A stretch of 64,000 nt of DNA from Acorus gramineus. Its lineage: Eukaryota; Streptophyta; Magnoliopsida; Acorales; Acoraceae. Positions 50,301 to 59,880 of this stretch are shown piece after piece. The stretch covers positions 18,019,309 to 18,083,308 of the forward strand of contig CM060848.1 in the NCBI GenBank assembly GCA_030737835.1, given 5' to 3'. Made by a program: the position numbers and the translations under genes. Positions within the stretch are counted from its first letter, which is position 1. Every line of letters starts with the position of its first letter. Below the pieces are notes generated by a model. The model was given only the letters and a program-made list of their open reading frames with translations. It was not told the DNA's origin and ran no database searches.

Positions 50301-51433
50301 ACCACTTATATCTCTCATCTCACTACCTTGCTAAACCAACCATATTAAACATATGGTAATTCTAAATCCACTGTCATTTATATTCAAAACACAACAAATC
50401 GCAAACCCACCATCTCACACATTCTTCTCTCTCTTTTCTCTCATCTTCTCTCTCCCTCCTGGATCTCCGTTATATTCACCCCCGTCGTCGATAGAGGTGA
50501 CTCTCGACAGTGACATCTGGAAAGACGGCGGCGGCACGAAAGACGCTCGGAGATTTGGTGATAGGTTAGTTAGGGCGGGTTTGAGGAGGACCCAACGAGG
50601 AGTATGAAATTTTAGTCTTCTTTCTTTAATTGGAAAGCTTGGTGGTGGTGGTGGTAGGTTTTAGAAGGAGAAGATTGATCGGTGGTGGTGGTGAGTTGTA
50701 TAAGGCCAAGATTGATTGGTTGTAGGTTTCATTTATGATAGGGACAAAAATAAATATTATATAATAAGATAGGAATTAGATTTGTGGTTGATTTTAATCA
50801 TACATGATAAATTGTTATAATACACTTTTAAAATTTACTTATTAAATTACTGTAATACACTAACCAGATTTAATTTATAGATGACTTTAAGGAGATTTAC
50901 TATAAAAAAAAGTATATCGATTTTTCCAATCTTTTTTTTATTGTACTTGGTGAGTATAAGATAGCAGGAATTCTTTTTAAAAAAAACAGACATTTTTGTC
51001 ATGAAAATGATTAAATCATGTTTTTCATTTTTTCAAGGGGCTTATTTGAATACCATCTATTCGAACATTTAACTCAAGGACTAAATCCGTTAACCATATA
51101 TATTTTTTGTGGACCCGTGATGATTTTTCAATTTTACAGGCCTAACACCAATTTAGAAAACTTTTCAAGAATTATATCATATTTTCCCTTTTAAATAATG
51201 TTAGGACAGTAGAGTTTTTTATTTTTTACAAATTTATGGAAAAATTTATATGCTTCATCTAGTAAAACAATATATGAAAGTCGGGATAACATAAAAGACT
51301 GCGTGAAGGATCTCATTTTATTAGTCTGGGTAATAATATTTCAAAGTTTTTTTTTTTTAAAAAAAGAGGTTAATTACCTGTGTGGATTCAGTTTTGGTCG
51401 ATGAGCTGAGCTGGCCGCTTGCAGTGAAGCCAT
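45507..51433 (-). CDS. DUF247 (UPF0481) protein, diverged, 4 predicted exons
   Basis: Minus-strand exons: 51433-51378 (leader, 18 codons plus 2 bases), 48374-47813, 47613-47509, 46577-45507; all joins are in frame, giving 597 aa. It has the family motifs CSIFRVPTYLRW, FISIGPFHRK, MEEFKW, RARSCYSETFQ, DLLLLENQ|IPFFVLDELF, GVMEIPTLILYPYTQTTLRN and a C-terminal helix (SICSVIAAIVLFVLTFLQ). It differs from the plus-strand gene by two added introns, an acidic repeat array (LANNDDDEEEEEEK), an internal duplication (TVPA(D/PE)GPMM motif at 46101-46160 and 46221-46277) and a C-terminus (HGRP, stop) taken from a transposon. The intron 46578-47508 has a poor polypyrimidine tract before its acceptor, so the gene may instead be split and non-functional. 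The leader exon is supported by a homologous promoter block and matching phase. Confidence 0.72.
46403..46574 (-). repeat. 72-bp coding minisatellite in the minus-strand DUF247 gene
   Basis: GCGTCCCCAATG(C/T)GACATTAG recurs at 46403, 46475 and 46547, exactly 72 bp apart. Each unit encodes about 24 residues (LANNDDDEEEEEEKVT...NVALGT), so length changes keep the frame. A further partial unit (LANNDDDEEEET) lies across the intron at about 47511-47550. Confidence 0.9.
46698..47115. mobile_element. MITE-like segments in intron 3 of the minus-strand DUF247 gene
   Basis: A stretch starting CAGTGTTTTAAAAGCCG, with GTTGAACCGGTTCACCGG, resembles the termini of a common plant hAT MITE (46698-46830). 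An imperfect inverted pair (TAGCTAGTCAAATGTGGG against GGGCCTACTATTATTTTGAC) follows at 46880-47000. The boundaries are not resolved. Confidence 0.35.
47173..47500 (-). mobile_element. Candidate non-autonomous Helitron (3' end well marked)
   Basis: On the minus strand, an 8-bp-stem hairpin CACGTGCT..AGCACGTG (47185-47202) is followed after 8 bases by CTAG, and a T follows the CTAG (47173-47176). A short GC-rich hairpin just before a terminal CTRR is the hallmark of a Helitron 3' end. I could not fix the 5' TC end, so the right boundary is a guess. It includes the (AT)n tract at 47337-47389. Confidence 0.45.
47337..47389. repeat. (AT)n microsatellite
   Basis: About 26 consecutive AT dinucleotides inside intron 3 of the minus-strand DUF247 gene. 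The length is likely polymorphic. Confidence 0.95.
48375..51377 (-). other. First intron of the minus-strand DUF247 gene
   Basis: This 3.0-kb AT-rich intron separates the leader exon from the main exon. It contains a GC-rich patch at about 50440-50690 ending in GGTGGTGGTGG repeats. A short direct repeat of about 55 bp (CTCATTTTATTAGT(T/C)TGGGTAA; 50225-50285 and 51282-51342) brackets the right-hand kilobase. No other gene is recognised. Confidence 0.55.
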
Positions 51434-51510
51434 ACCTCTCTCCGAAGTTGTTGCTTTTCTCACACTGCGGATTGCTCAATTTCTAAGCTCTGATTTCCTC
51501 CCCCCCGGCC

Positions 51511-51642
51511 AGTGAAGATCTTATCAGTTTGAGGGGTTCATATACATATATCGGAAGGTCTTGTATCATAGGTGGAAAGTTGAAATTCGTTGCCCTTGAT
51601 TAGAGAAACTAAGATACTTGCCTTGCTAATTGAAGCATACAA
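51511..51642 (-). promoter_or_regulatory. DUF247 promoter block (minus-strand gene)
   Basis: Read on the minus strand it has TGCTTCAATTAGCAAGGCAA, TAATCAAGGG, CTTTCCA, a TATA-like ATATATGTATATG (within 51537-51552) and TCAAACTGATAAGATCTTCA, in the same order and spacing as the block at 37793-37950. The leader ATG lies about 80 bp downstream at 51433. This shared upstream sequence is independent support for the leader exon. Confidence 0.72.
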
Positions 51643-51770
51643 CCAGGCCTTGCATGACCCATTATTCTAAAGCTAAAAATGACACCCCACACTCAAAAGT
51701 ACGTTCAGTTGAATATAATACTGTTTGTTCATGAGAGAGAGATTTATAACGTTCCTATTTTTTTTTATTT
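51521..51770. repeat. Duplicated upstream segment, copy a
   Basis: This recurs at 53190-53455 in the same orientation, about 85% identical by eye. Shared runs include CTTGTATCATAGGTGGAAAG and ATTCTAAAGCTAAAAATGAC. It contains the promoter block of the minus-strand DUF247 gene. Confidence 0.85.
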
Positions 51771-53177
51771 TTTTCCACGTGACATTATTAAATTGAAGTT
51801 TATGTTATGACAACATATATCATATATGAGAATCTCATGATGATGAGTGTTTTGGGTATCTCTTTCTCTATATATACAGTGGATAAAATATTTTTTGATG
51901 ATTTCTTACTTTACCAGTGGAAAAGGAGAGGGTTTGCAGAGGAGTGAAAAAGCTTAGAGAAAATTAGAAACAGTGAGTGGAGAAAAGGGAGATTTGTTTA
52001 TTCAAGGGGGAGGCCGTTTTACAGATAAGGAAAAGGAGAGGGTTTGTTCTATAGTGTGTGTGCAAAGATATATATGTGTGTGTGTGTTTGTCTATACAAG
52101 ATTGCGTATAATAATGTAAAAATTTACATGCGGCATGTGTGAATCTAAATATGATGAGTAGAGGAGAGGCCACAAAATAGCATTAGCTGGAGGAATAGAG
52201 AGAGACTATTGTTTGGGCAAATTGTAATACTGGCCCAACGCTGTCATCTCAGCGCTGGCCTTGATTTTTTTTACATATACAAGATGTAATTAATTATAGA
52301 TCATGTTTTACATAAACTACGTAATTTTTTTACAAATGCTATTAAACTTGAATATTAGAATTTAATATCCAAACTTTAAAATTAAGATAAGATTCAAAAT
52401 TTAAAATTTTATAAGATTTATAAGACGTTCTTTATTGTGTATCCATTGTTCAGTACCATAGAGGTCTTGATGAATTTCCTTATCACGGATTACTGTATCT
52501 TAATAAATGAACTATCAAATTTTTCGTTTCAAAAAAAAAAAAAAAAAACATTTGACACGCATATGAGTCCCCTAATTTATATATAAGAGATGATGATAGA
52601 TACTTTAATATGTGAGTCTCCCTTGTAAGTGCATTAAATTGAGTGCAATAATATAATTCTAAAATACCTATAATACTAATTTCATCTCATTTTTAGATGT
52701 TCTGACATAGTTATACACACATATTCATTGCAAACAAGCATTTTTTTTTTTTTACTTCTTCACTCTTATTATACCCTATCCATTCTTCTACCCAAATTGG
52801 GCATCCAAAAAAAAAAAATTAAACATTTTGAGTTCAATCTCCCAACTGATCACGGATAGATGACTGTATATCAACCAGTGGAATAAATCATGTTTGATTT
52901 AGTTGTGTTTTTTAAGTTATTCTAAAAAGGTAATTTCAGTCATTGTCTATTTTGAATTTTTCTTAAAATAGATATGATTATAATTTTTCAACAAAAAAAA
53001 AAAATCTAAAGGTACGTTTAAATGTGAGGTTAAAACAATGAAATTTTTAAAATCATTGTTTTGTTAGCGTTTTAATTGTTAGATTTTTTTAATCTAAAAA
53101 TATAAGATAGCTGTTTGAAAAGTTAAATGTTAAAAATGTGATTGGATCCGCGTCTAAGAATCTTTAGCTTTTAAAAC
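51771..53177. other. Intergenic AT-rich DNA
   Basis: No gene is recognised. A possible LINE-like 3' end with a run of 18 A occurs at about 52430-52548 (TAATAAATGAACTATCAAAT before the A run). Short (GT)n near 52075. Confidence 0.45.
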
Positions 53178-53306
53178 GTATGATCTAATCAGTTTGAGAG
53201 GTCATATATATATATATATGAAGGCCTTGTATCATAGGTGGAAAGTTTGAAACTCATTGCCCTTGATTAAAGAAACTAAGATACTTGCCTTGCTAATTAA
53301 AGCAGA
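53178..53306 (-). promoter_or_regulatory. Orphan DUF247 promoter block (relic)
   Basis: This is the fourth copy of the block: TAATTAGCAAGGCAAGTATC, TAATCAAGGGCAATGA, CTTTCCA, (TA)n and TCAAACTGATTAGATC on the minus strand. No leader ATG exon follows at the expected 70-80 bp, so it looks like the remains of a lost or deleted DUF247 copy within the repeat 53190-53455. Confidence 0.65.
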
Positions 53307-53455
53307 TAAACAGTCCTTTCATTTCCCCATTATTCTAAAGCTAAAAATGACACCTCACACTCAAAGTACGTTCAGTTGAATCCAATACTGCTTGTCACCA
53401 AATTTACGAGAGAGACAAATTTATAGCGTTCCTATGTTTTTTCTTATTTATTTTT
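53190..53455. repeat. Duplicated upstream segment, copy b
   Basis: Partner of 51521-51770, carrying the orphan promoter block and about 150 bp of its upstream sequence. Confidence 0.85.
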
Positions 53456-53864
53456 TATCTATAGTGTGTGCGGGTTTGAATACTCTATTTATTTTTTTAT
53501 ACTTGTTTTGTACTTTGATCAATCAGACGGTTATAAATTCATCAAATAAAATAGATCCATTTATCCATTTATGATTTGTATTTATAACCGTTTAATTCTA
53601 ATTGTAATGATGTGATAATTCCATAATAAAAATCAAATAAGATACAAACAAAATATCCAAATCCAGTGTGTGCACGATGAGATTTAAGATTTTTTCTCAT
53701 TTATAAAAATTTCTATAAACTATGTATATGTTTTTTTTACAAATGTTATTAAACTTGAATCTTAGATTAAATTTAAATTTTAAATTTTAAAATTGTAGAA
53801 TTTAAGATTCAAAATTTAAAATTAAGATAAGATTCAAAATTTAAAATTAAGATAATGTTTGAAA

Positions 53865-54296
53865 TAGGGGTGGTAAACGAACTGAACGAGTCGAGCTTTG
53901 ACCTGTTCAAACTCGATTCGTTTAGTATCAGGATCAGCTCAGTTCGGTTTAGAACCGAGCTTAATTTTGTGTTCATACTCAGTTCGTTTGGCTCGTAAAA
54001 AACTCAGTTGAAACTCGATTCAGGCTCATTTAGCTAAAAAAAAATTTGTTTAACATTTGAGAAATTATCTTTTACAAATGACAACATCTTATACATGTGA
54101 AAATAACATAAACTCGGGCTCGGCTCAGGTTTTTTGTTTCCCCCCCTTTTTATGTTAAGTAACGAGCTCAGGTTCGACTCGTTTACGAATGGAGTTTTAA
54201 AAATTGTTCAAACTCGACTCGTTTGTTTAATCGAACAAGCCTGAATGAGCTTTAACTGAACCGAACCGGAACTGCTCGATTTGTTTACCACCCCTA
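53865..54296. mobile_element. hAT-type MITE with perfect 8-bp target duplication
   Basis: The 432-bp element begins TAGGGGTGGTAAACGAACTG and ends TGTTTACCACCCCTA. It is flanked by GTTTGAAA at 53857-53864 and 54297-54304. An 8-bp duplication and this terminus are typical of hAT MITEs. The truncated right part of another copy is present at 56211-56390. Confidence 0.88.
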
Positions 54297-55711
54297 GTTT
54301 GAAATTTAATCTTATAAAACAATCATTCAAAATTCAAAATATAAAATTTAAAATGGAAGTTTAAGAATTTGGAAAAAAATCATAATTACAAATCAAAGAG
54401 ATAAACAAAGAAATTAAGAAAATAAAACATTCAGAACAGGTAGATTAAACTTTATCCCACGAAAAATCTGACTTCACTTTTATTTTGTTTTAATAGGTGT
54501 AAGCATCTCAAATTCGATAGAGTTCCATAGAAGAGTAAAGTAAGCAATCAATTTTTGCTCCAACATCCGTCAAACAGAATTGATTCTGATGTTTTTAGAT
54601 TTGAACATCTGAGGACCACCTCATCTCCGTTTGCCAGATCAGATCACCAGTTATTGTATGATGATTCATGCCTTTTATCACCCTTCTGGTTGAACCTCTT
54701 CCATCATTTTCTACTTGTGCTGCATTTGATTTTCTACTTTTGATGCATGAGTTAAATATCTCTGTAAAAAATAAATAGTCATTTTTGTAGTCTTTTTTCT
54801 ATGATTACTAAATTTTCATTTAATGTATGTTCTTAGCTAATGAAATATATGCATTTATAAAATACTAATTCGTGTATATGTATATCGCACGTGAATTGTT
54901 TTAAATATTATTTAAGATTATCTTTTTGTTTATATTATTATATTAAAGTTTTAAAGCATTTCTTTAACGTAAGGTTTTTCTTTTTTGAAATATAATGGAT
55001 GATAATTAGTACATAAATTTAACAAAACATTATTATTGGAGTAAGACCTGGTTTGACATTGGGATAAGAAAATAATTGAATTAAATTACATCTTATCCCA
55101 TATAACATAAGAAAAAAAAAAAAAGACAAAACATAAACAATTATCCGTATTTTAGAAAAAAAAAAGTGAGAATATTTTATTCTAGTTTATAGGTGGAATA
55201 GACTTTATCTCTTTTTTTAATTGTAAAGCATAGACAACATTTATGACTACCATTTCCAAAAAAACAAAAACCAACTTTGTAAAACCAAAATCAACAATAT
55301 TAATATCACTTTAATAGAAAGGATAGACTTGGCATTTTTTAATTTTTTTTTAAAGTTATCCCATATTTTACATAATGTGATTCAAATACAAAATTAAAAA
55401 TAATAACACAAAAAAAATAGAAAAAAATAAAATACATTATCAAATGTAAATATGAATAAAAATAATGATATTTTTATTCTTATAAATTATACTAACTTAT
55501 CTTAAATATTTATCATTTTACTAAACTAGACCGAAGAATTTTTTTTATTTTTTTAAGCTTGATCCCAAGGATTTGATTCTTAGTCACCCCTTTACAGAAA
55601 AAGGATGCTAGCTAACTTAACCAAAGTTGTAACTAAGAGGTCATGCGAGTTCAAATTTCAACAATTACCTACATAAAAAAAAAACACATTTCAAACATTA
55701 GTCCTAACTAG
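54115..55711. repeat. 1.58-kb repeat unit A
   Basis: First unit of an array. It starts inside the hAT MITE and ends at CCTAACTAG. It is nearly identical to unit B after removal of B's MULE-type insertion. It includes a 62-codon frame (54555-54743) that is repeated in B but has no recognisable domain. Confidence 0.9.
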
Positions 55712-56210
55712 ATATACGGATAAACTACAAATTCTTAACAAAGTTTAGTTAAACATATTAACTATTATCTTTAAATCCAATATGGAAATAGGGACTTGTT
55801 TTTTAGATATTAATAATACATGATTAAAATCTTTACATTGTATTATATCATATTAATTTAATAAACAATTTTACATTTGTATAATAAATGATTTTTATTA
55901 CATTATAAAACTTATTAAAGCTTATAAAAAGTATAACATTGAATAATATATGAAAATAACACAAGTTGGATTACATAATTATTTTATTGCATAAGATATT
56001 GTGTCAAAAACAGTATCTTTGGAAGGGCATTATATAGGTCAAATAGAAAACTCAGATGTGAATTTAAATTAATGCTAAAAATGGTAACTGCTAAAAATGG
56101 TAAGTAATACAACAAATTCATATTTACATTCATATGTGAATTTAAATTAATGCGGAAAAAAACGTTAATTCATATTAATTGTAAAATATCCCATTAATTG
56201 GTCTTAGGTT

Positions 56211-58097
56211 CAGCTCGGGTTTTTTGTTTCCCCCCCTTTTTATGTTAAGTAACGAGCTCAGGTTCGACTCGTTTACAAATGGAGTTTTAAAAATTGTTCA
56301 AACTCGGCTCGTTTGTCTAATCAAACAAGCCTGAATGAGCTTTAACTAAACTGAGCCCAAACTGCTCGACTTGTTTACCACCCCTAATTTGAAATTTAAT
56401 CTTATAAAACAATCATTCAAAATTCAAAATATAAAATTTAAAATGGAAGTTTAAGAATTTGGGAAAAAAATCATAATTACAAATCAAAGAGATAAACAAA
56501 GAAATTAAGAAAATAAAACATTCAGAACAGGTAGATTAAACTTTATCCCACGAAAAATGTGGCTTCACTTTTATTTTGTTTTAATAGGTGTAAGCATCTC
56601 AAATTCGATAGAGTTCCATAGAAGAGTAAAGTGAGCAATCAATTTTTGCTCCAACATCCGTCAAACAGAATTGATTCTGATGTTTTTAGATTTGAACATC
56701 TGAGGACCACCTCATCTCCGTTTGCCAGATCAGATCACCAGTTATTGTATGATGATTCATGCCTTTTATCACCCTTCTGGTTGAACCTCTTCCATCATTT
56801 TCTACTTGTGCTGCATTTGATTTTCTACTTTTGATGCATGAGTTAAATATCTCTGTAAAAAATAAATAGTCATTTTTGTAGTCTTTTTTCTATGATTACT
56901 AAATTTTCATTTAATGTATGTTCTTAGCTAATGAAATATATGCATTTATAAAATACTAATTCGTGTATATGTATATCGCACGTGAATTGTTTTAATTATA
57001 GGGATTTTTAGTTTTAAGTCCCCACAAACCATCATATTTAGTGATCGATCCCTCCCTTCTTCGTATTTAGCTTTTAGTCTCCAGATTTAAATGATAGTTC
57101 CTTTTAGTCCCTGAGAGGGACCTATCCATAAATTATTTAATTTACTTTTTAATCCCTGTGAGGGACCTATCTATGAATTATCCTTTAAATCGAGGGACTA
57201 AAATCTAAATACGAAGAAAGGATGGATCGATCACTAAATATGATGGTTTGTGGGGACTTAAAACTAAAAATTCCTTGTTTGGAATATTATTTAAGATTAT
57301 CTTTTTGTTTATATTATTATATTAAAGTTTTAAAGAATTTCTTTAACGTAAGGTTTTTCTTTTTGAAATATAATGGATGGTAATTAGTACATAAATTTAA
57401 CAAAACATTATTATTGGAGTAAGACCTGATTTGACATTGGGATAAGAGGTTGGGATAAAAAAATAATTGAATTAAATTACATGTTATCCCATATAACATA
57501 AGGAAAAAAAGGAACAAAGCATAAACAATTATCCGTATTTTGAAAAAAAAAGTGAGAATATTTTATCAAAGGTAAAAGGTAGAATAAACTTTATCCCCTT
57601 TTTTAACTGTAAAGCATGAACAACATTTATGATTATCATTTCCAAAAAAACAAAAACCAACTTTATAAAACCAAAATCAACAATATTAATATTACTTTAA
57701 TAGAAAGGATAGACTTGACATTTTTTAATTTTTTTTTTAAAGTTATCACATATTTTACATAATGTGATTCAAATACAAAGTTAAGAATAATAACACAAAA
57801 AAATAAAAATAACAAAATACATTACCAAATATAAATATAAATATAAATAATAATCTTTTTATCCTCATAAATTATGTTAACTTATCTTAAATATTTATCA
57901 TTTTACCCAACTAAACCGAAGAATTTTTTTTATTTTTTTAAGCTTGATCCCAAGGATTTGATTCTTAGTCACCCCTTTACAGAAAAAGAATGCTAGCTAA
58001 CTTAACCAAAGTTGTAACTAAGAGGTCATGCGAGCTCAAATTTAAACAATTACCTACATAAAAAAAGAAACACATTTCAAACATTAGTCCTAACTAG
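56211..58097. repeat. 1.58-kb repeat unit B
   Basis: Same content as unit A plus a 279-bp MITE and its target duplication (56996-57283). Its right end CCTAACTAG joins directly to the interior of the next unit at 58098. Confidence 0.9.
56996..57274. mobile_element. Mutator-like MITE with 9-bp target duplication
   Basis: Long inverted arms (left TTTTTAGTTTTAAGTCCCCA, AAACCATCATATTTAGTGAT; right the complement) span roughly 100 bp each. Flanks TTGTTTTAA (56987-56995) and TTGTTTGGA (57275-57283) match at 7 of 9. Units A and the third unit read ...TTGTTTTAAATATTATTT without the insert, so the empty site is exact. Confidence 0.88.
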
Positions 58098-58879
58098 GAC
58101 CACCTCATCTCCGTTTGCCAGATCAGATCACCAGTTATTGTATGATGATTCATGCCTTTTATCACCCTTCTGGTTGAACCTCTTCCATCATTTTCTACTC
58201 GTGCTGCATTTGATTTTCTACTTTTGATGCATGAGTTAAATATCTCTGTAAAAAATAAATAGTCATTTTTGTAGTCTTTTTTTCTATGATTACTAAATTT
58301 TCATTTAATGTATGTTCTTGGCTAATGAAATATATGCATTTATAAAATACTAATTCGTGTATATGTATATCGCACTTGAATTGTTTTAAATATTATTTAA
58401 GATTATCTTTTTGTTTATATTATTATATTAAAGTTTTAAAGCATTTCTTTAACATAAGGTTTTTCTTTTTTGAAATATAATGGATGATAATTAGTACATA
58501 AATTTAACAAAATATTATTATTGGAGTAAGACCTGATTTGATATTGGGATAAGAGGTTGAGATAAGAAAATAATTGAGTTAAATCACATGTTATGCCATA
58601 TAACATAAAAAAGGGACAAAGCATAAACAATTGTCCGTATTTTGAAAAAAAAAGTGAAAATATTTTACAAAGATAAAAGGTGGAATAGACTTTATCTTTT
58701 TTTTTTAACCGTAAAGCATGAACAACATTTATGACTATCATTTCCAAAAAAACAAAAACCTATTTTATAAAACCAAAATCAACAATATTAATATCACTTT
58801 AATAGAAAAGATAAACTTGATATTTTTTAATTTTTTTTTAAAGTTATCTCATATTTTACATAATATGATTCAAATACAA
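58098..58879. repeat. Truncated third repeat unit
   Basis: Corresponds to 54614-55391 of unit A: it starts at GACCACCTCATCTCC and stops at TTCAAATACAA. Ten bases later segmental copy 2 begins. Confidence 0.88.
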
Positions 58880-59658
58880 TAACAAAATACTGAGATATCT
58901 TATGCAAAATAAACTGGTATAAAATGGTATATAGATTCTAACCAACCCCTGGAATTAAAGTTATCATTGGTTATTCCACTCAAAGAATATGTGGGCCTAC
59001 TGTCAAATCAATTGTTATCACCTCTTATAAATCATCTGTCAAATCAACTATCATTATTTTTTCACATTTTATAAATTTTTATTCATACTTTATTCACATT
59101 TTACCCAAACAAACAAAACATTTATTCTTACATTTACCAATGAAAATAATTTAAAACACTATCAAACACAAAATCATTTTATCCTTATTTATACCCACTT
59201 ATACTGGAATAAATGTATACCCGATAATAAATCCTATTCCCGTTCCAAACGGGGACATAAGATTATAATTTTTTTTAATAAATGCATTATTATAAGATTT
59301 TCCATTAAAAAAATTTAAAAATTTGAATGATTATAAATATCCAAACAAAAAAAATATCTAACCCAAAAATAATTAGTGGCTATCCTAAAATTCCGTTGAT
59401 TTTCTAGTGAAGTTCGAAAATGCCACTTTGTGGCCTGCCTCTCCTCATGCTCGGATTTACCTATGCTTCACGTACATGTTATCTGCAGTCATTTATACAA
59501 ATTCACAAACAGATCTTTTTTTATTTTTTCTAAAGATGTATAAGTACACTTTATTTTTATTAATTATATAATTATATATATATACACACTGGATGTTCTT
59601 TGAGTATGGGTTACGTTTTATTCTTTAGTTTAAATAACGGCGGCAAGGACTGATTAAG

Positions 59659-59812
59659 TGCTTCAATTAGCAAGGCAAGTATCTAATAGTTTCTTAATGA
59701 AGGGTAATGATTTTAACCTTTCCATGTCGGATATATATGTAGTACTGGCTAGGTTTTACTATATATAGGAACCTTTCAAACTGATAGGATGTTCAGTGAA
59801 GGTGTGAAATCA
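59659..59812 (+). promoter_or_regulatory. DUF247 promoter block (copy 2)
   Basis: Near-identical to 37793-37950, with TATA box CTATATATA at about 59758-59767. One change (TAATGAAGGG for TAATCAAGGG) falls in the motif shared by the other three blocks. Confidence 0.72.
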
Positions 59813-59880
59813 GTGTGAGAGAGAAGCTAACCATTGCTTTGGAGAGAGAGAGAGAGAGAGAGTGAGAGAGTGAGAGAGGC

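Noticed and set aside
54555-54743. A 62-codon frame repeated with the same sequence at 56646-56834
   Set aside because: It is conserved only because the whole 1.58-kb unit is duplicated nearly identically; no domain, promoter or splice context supports coding.
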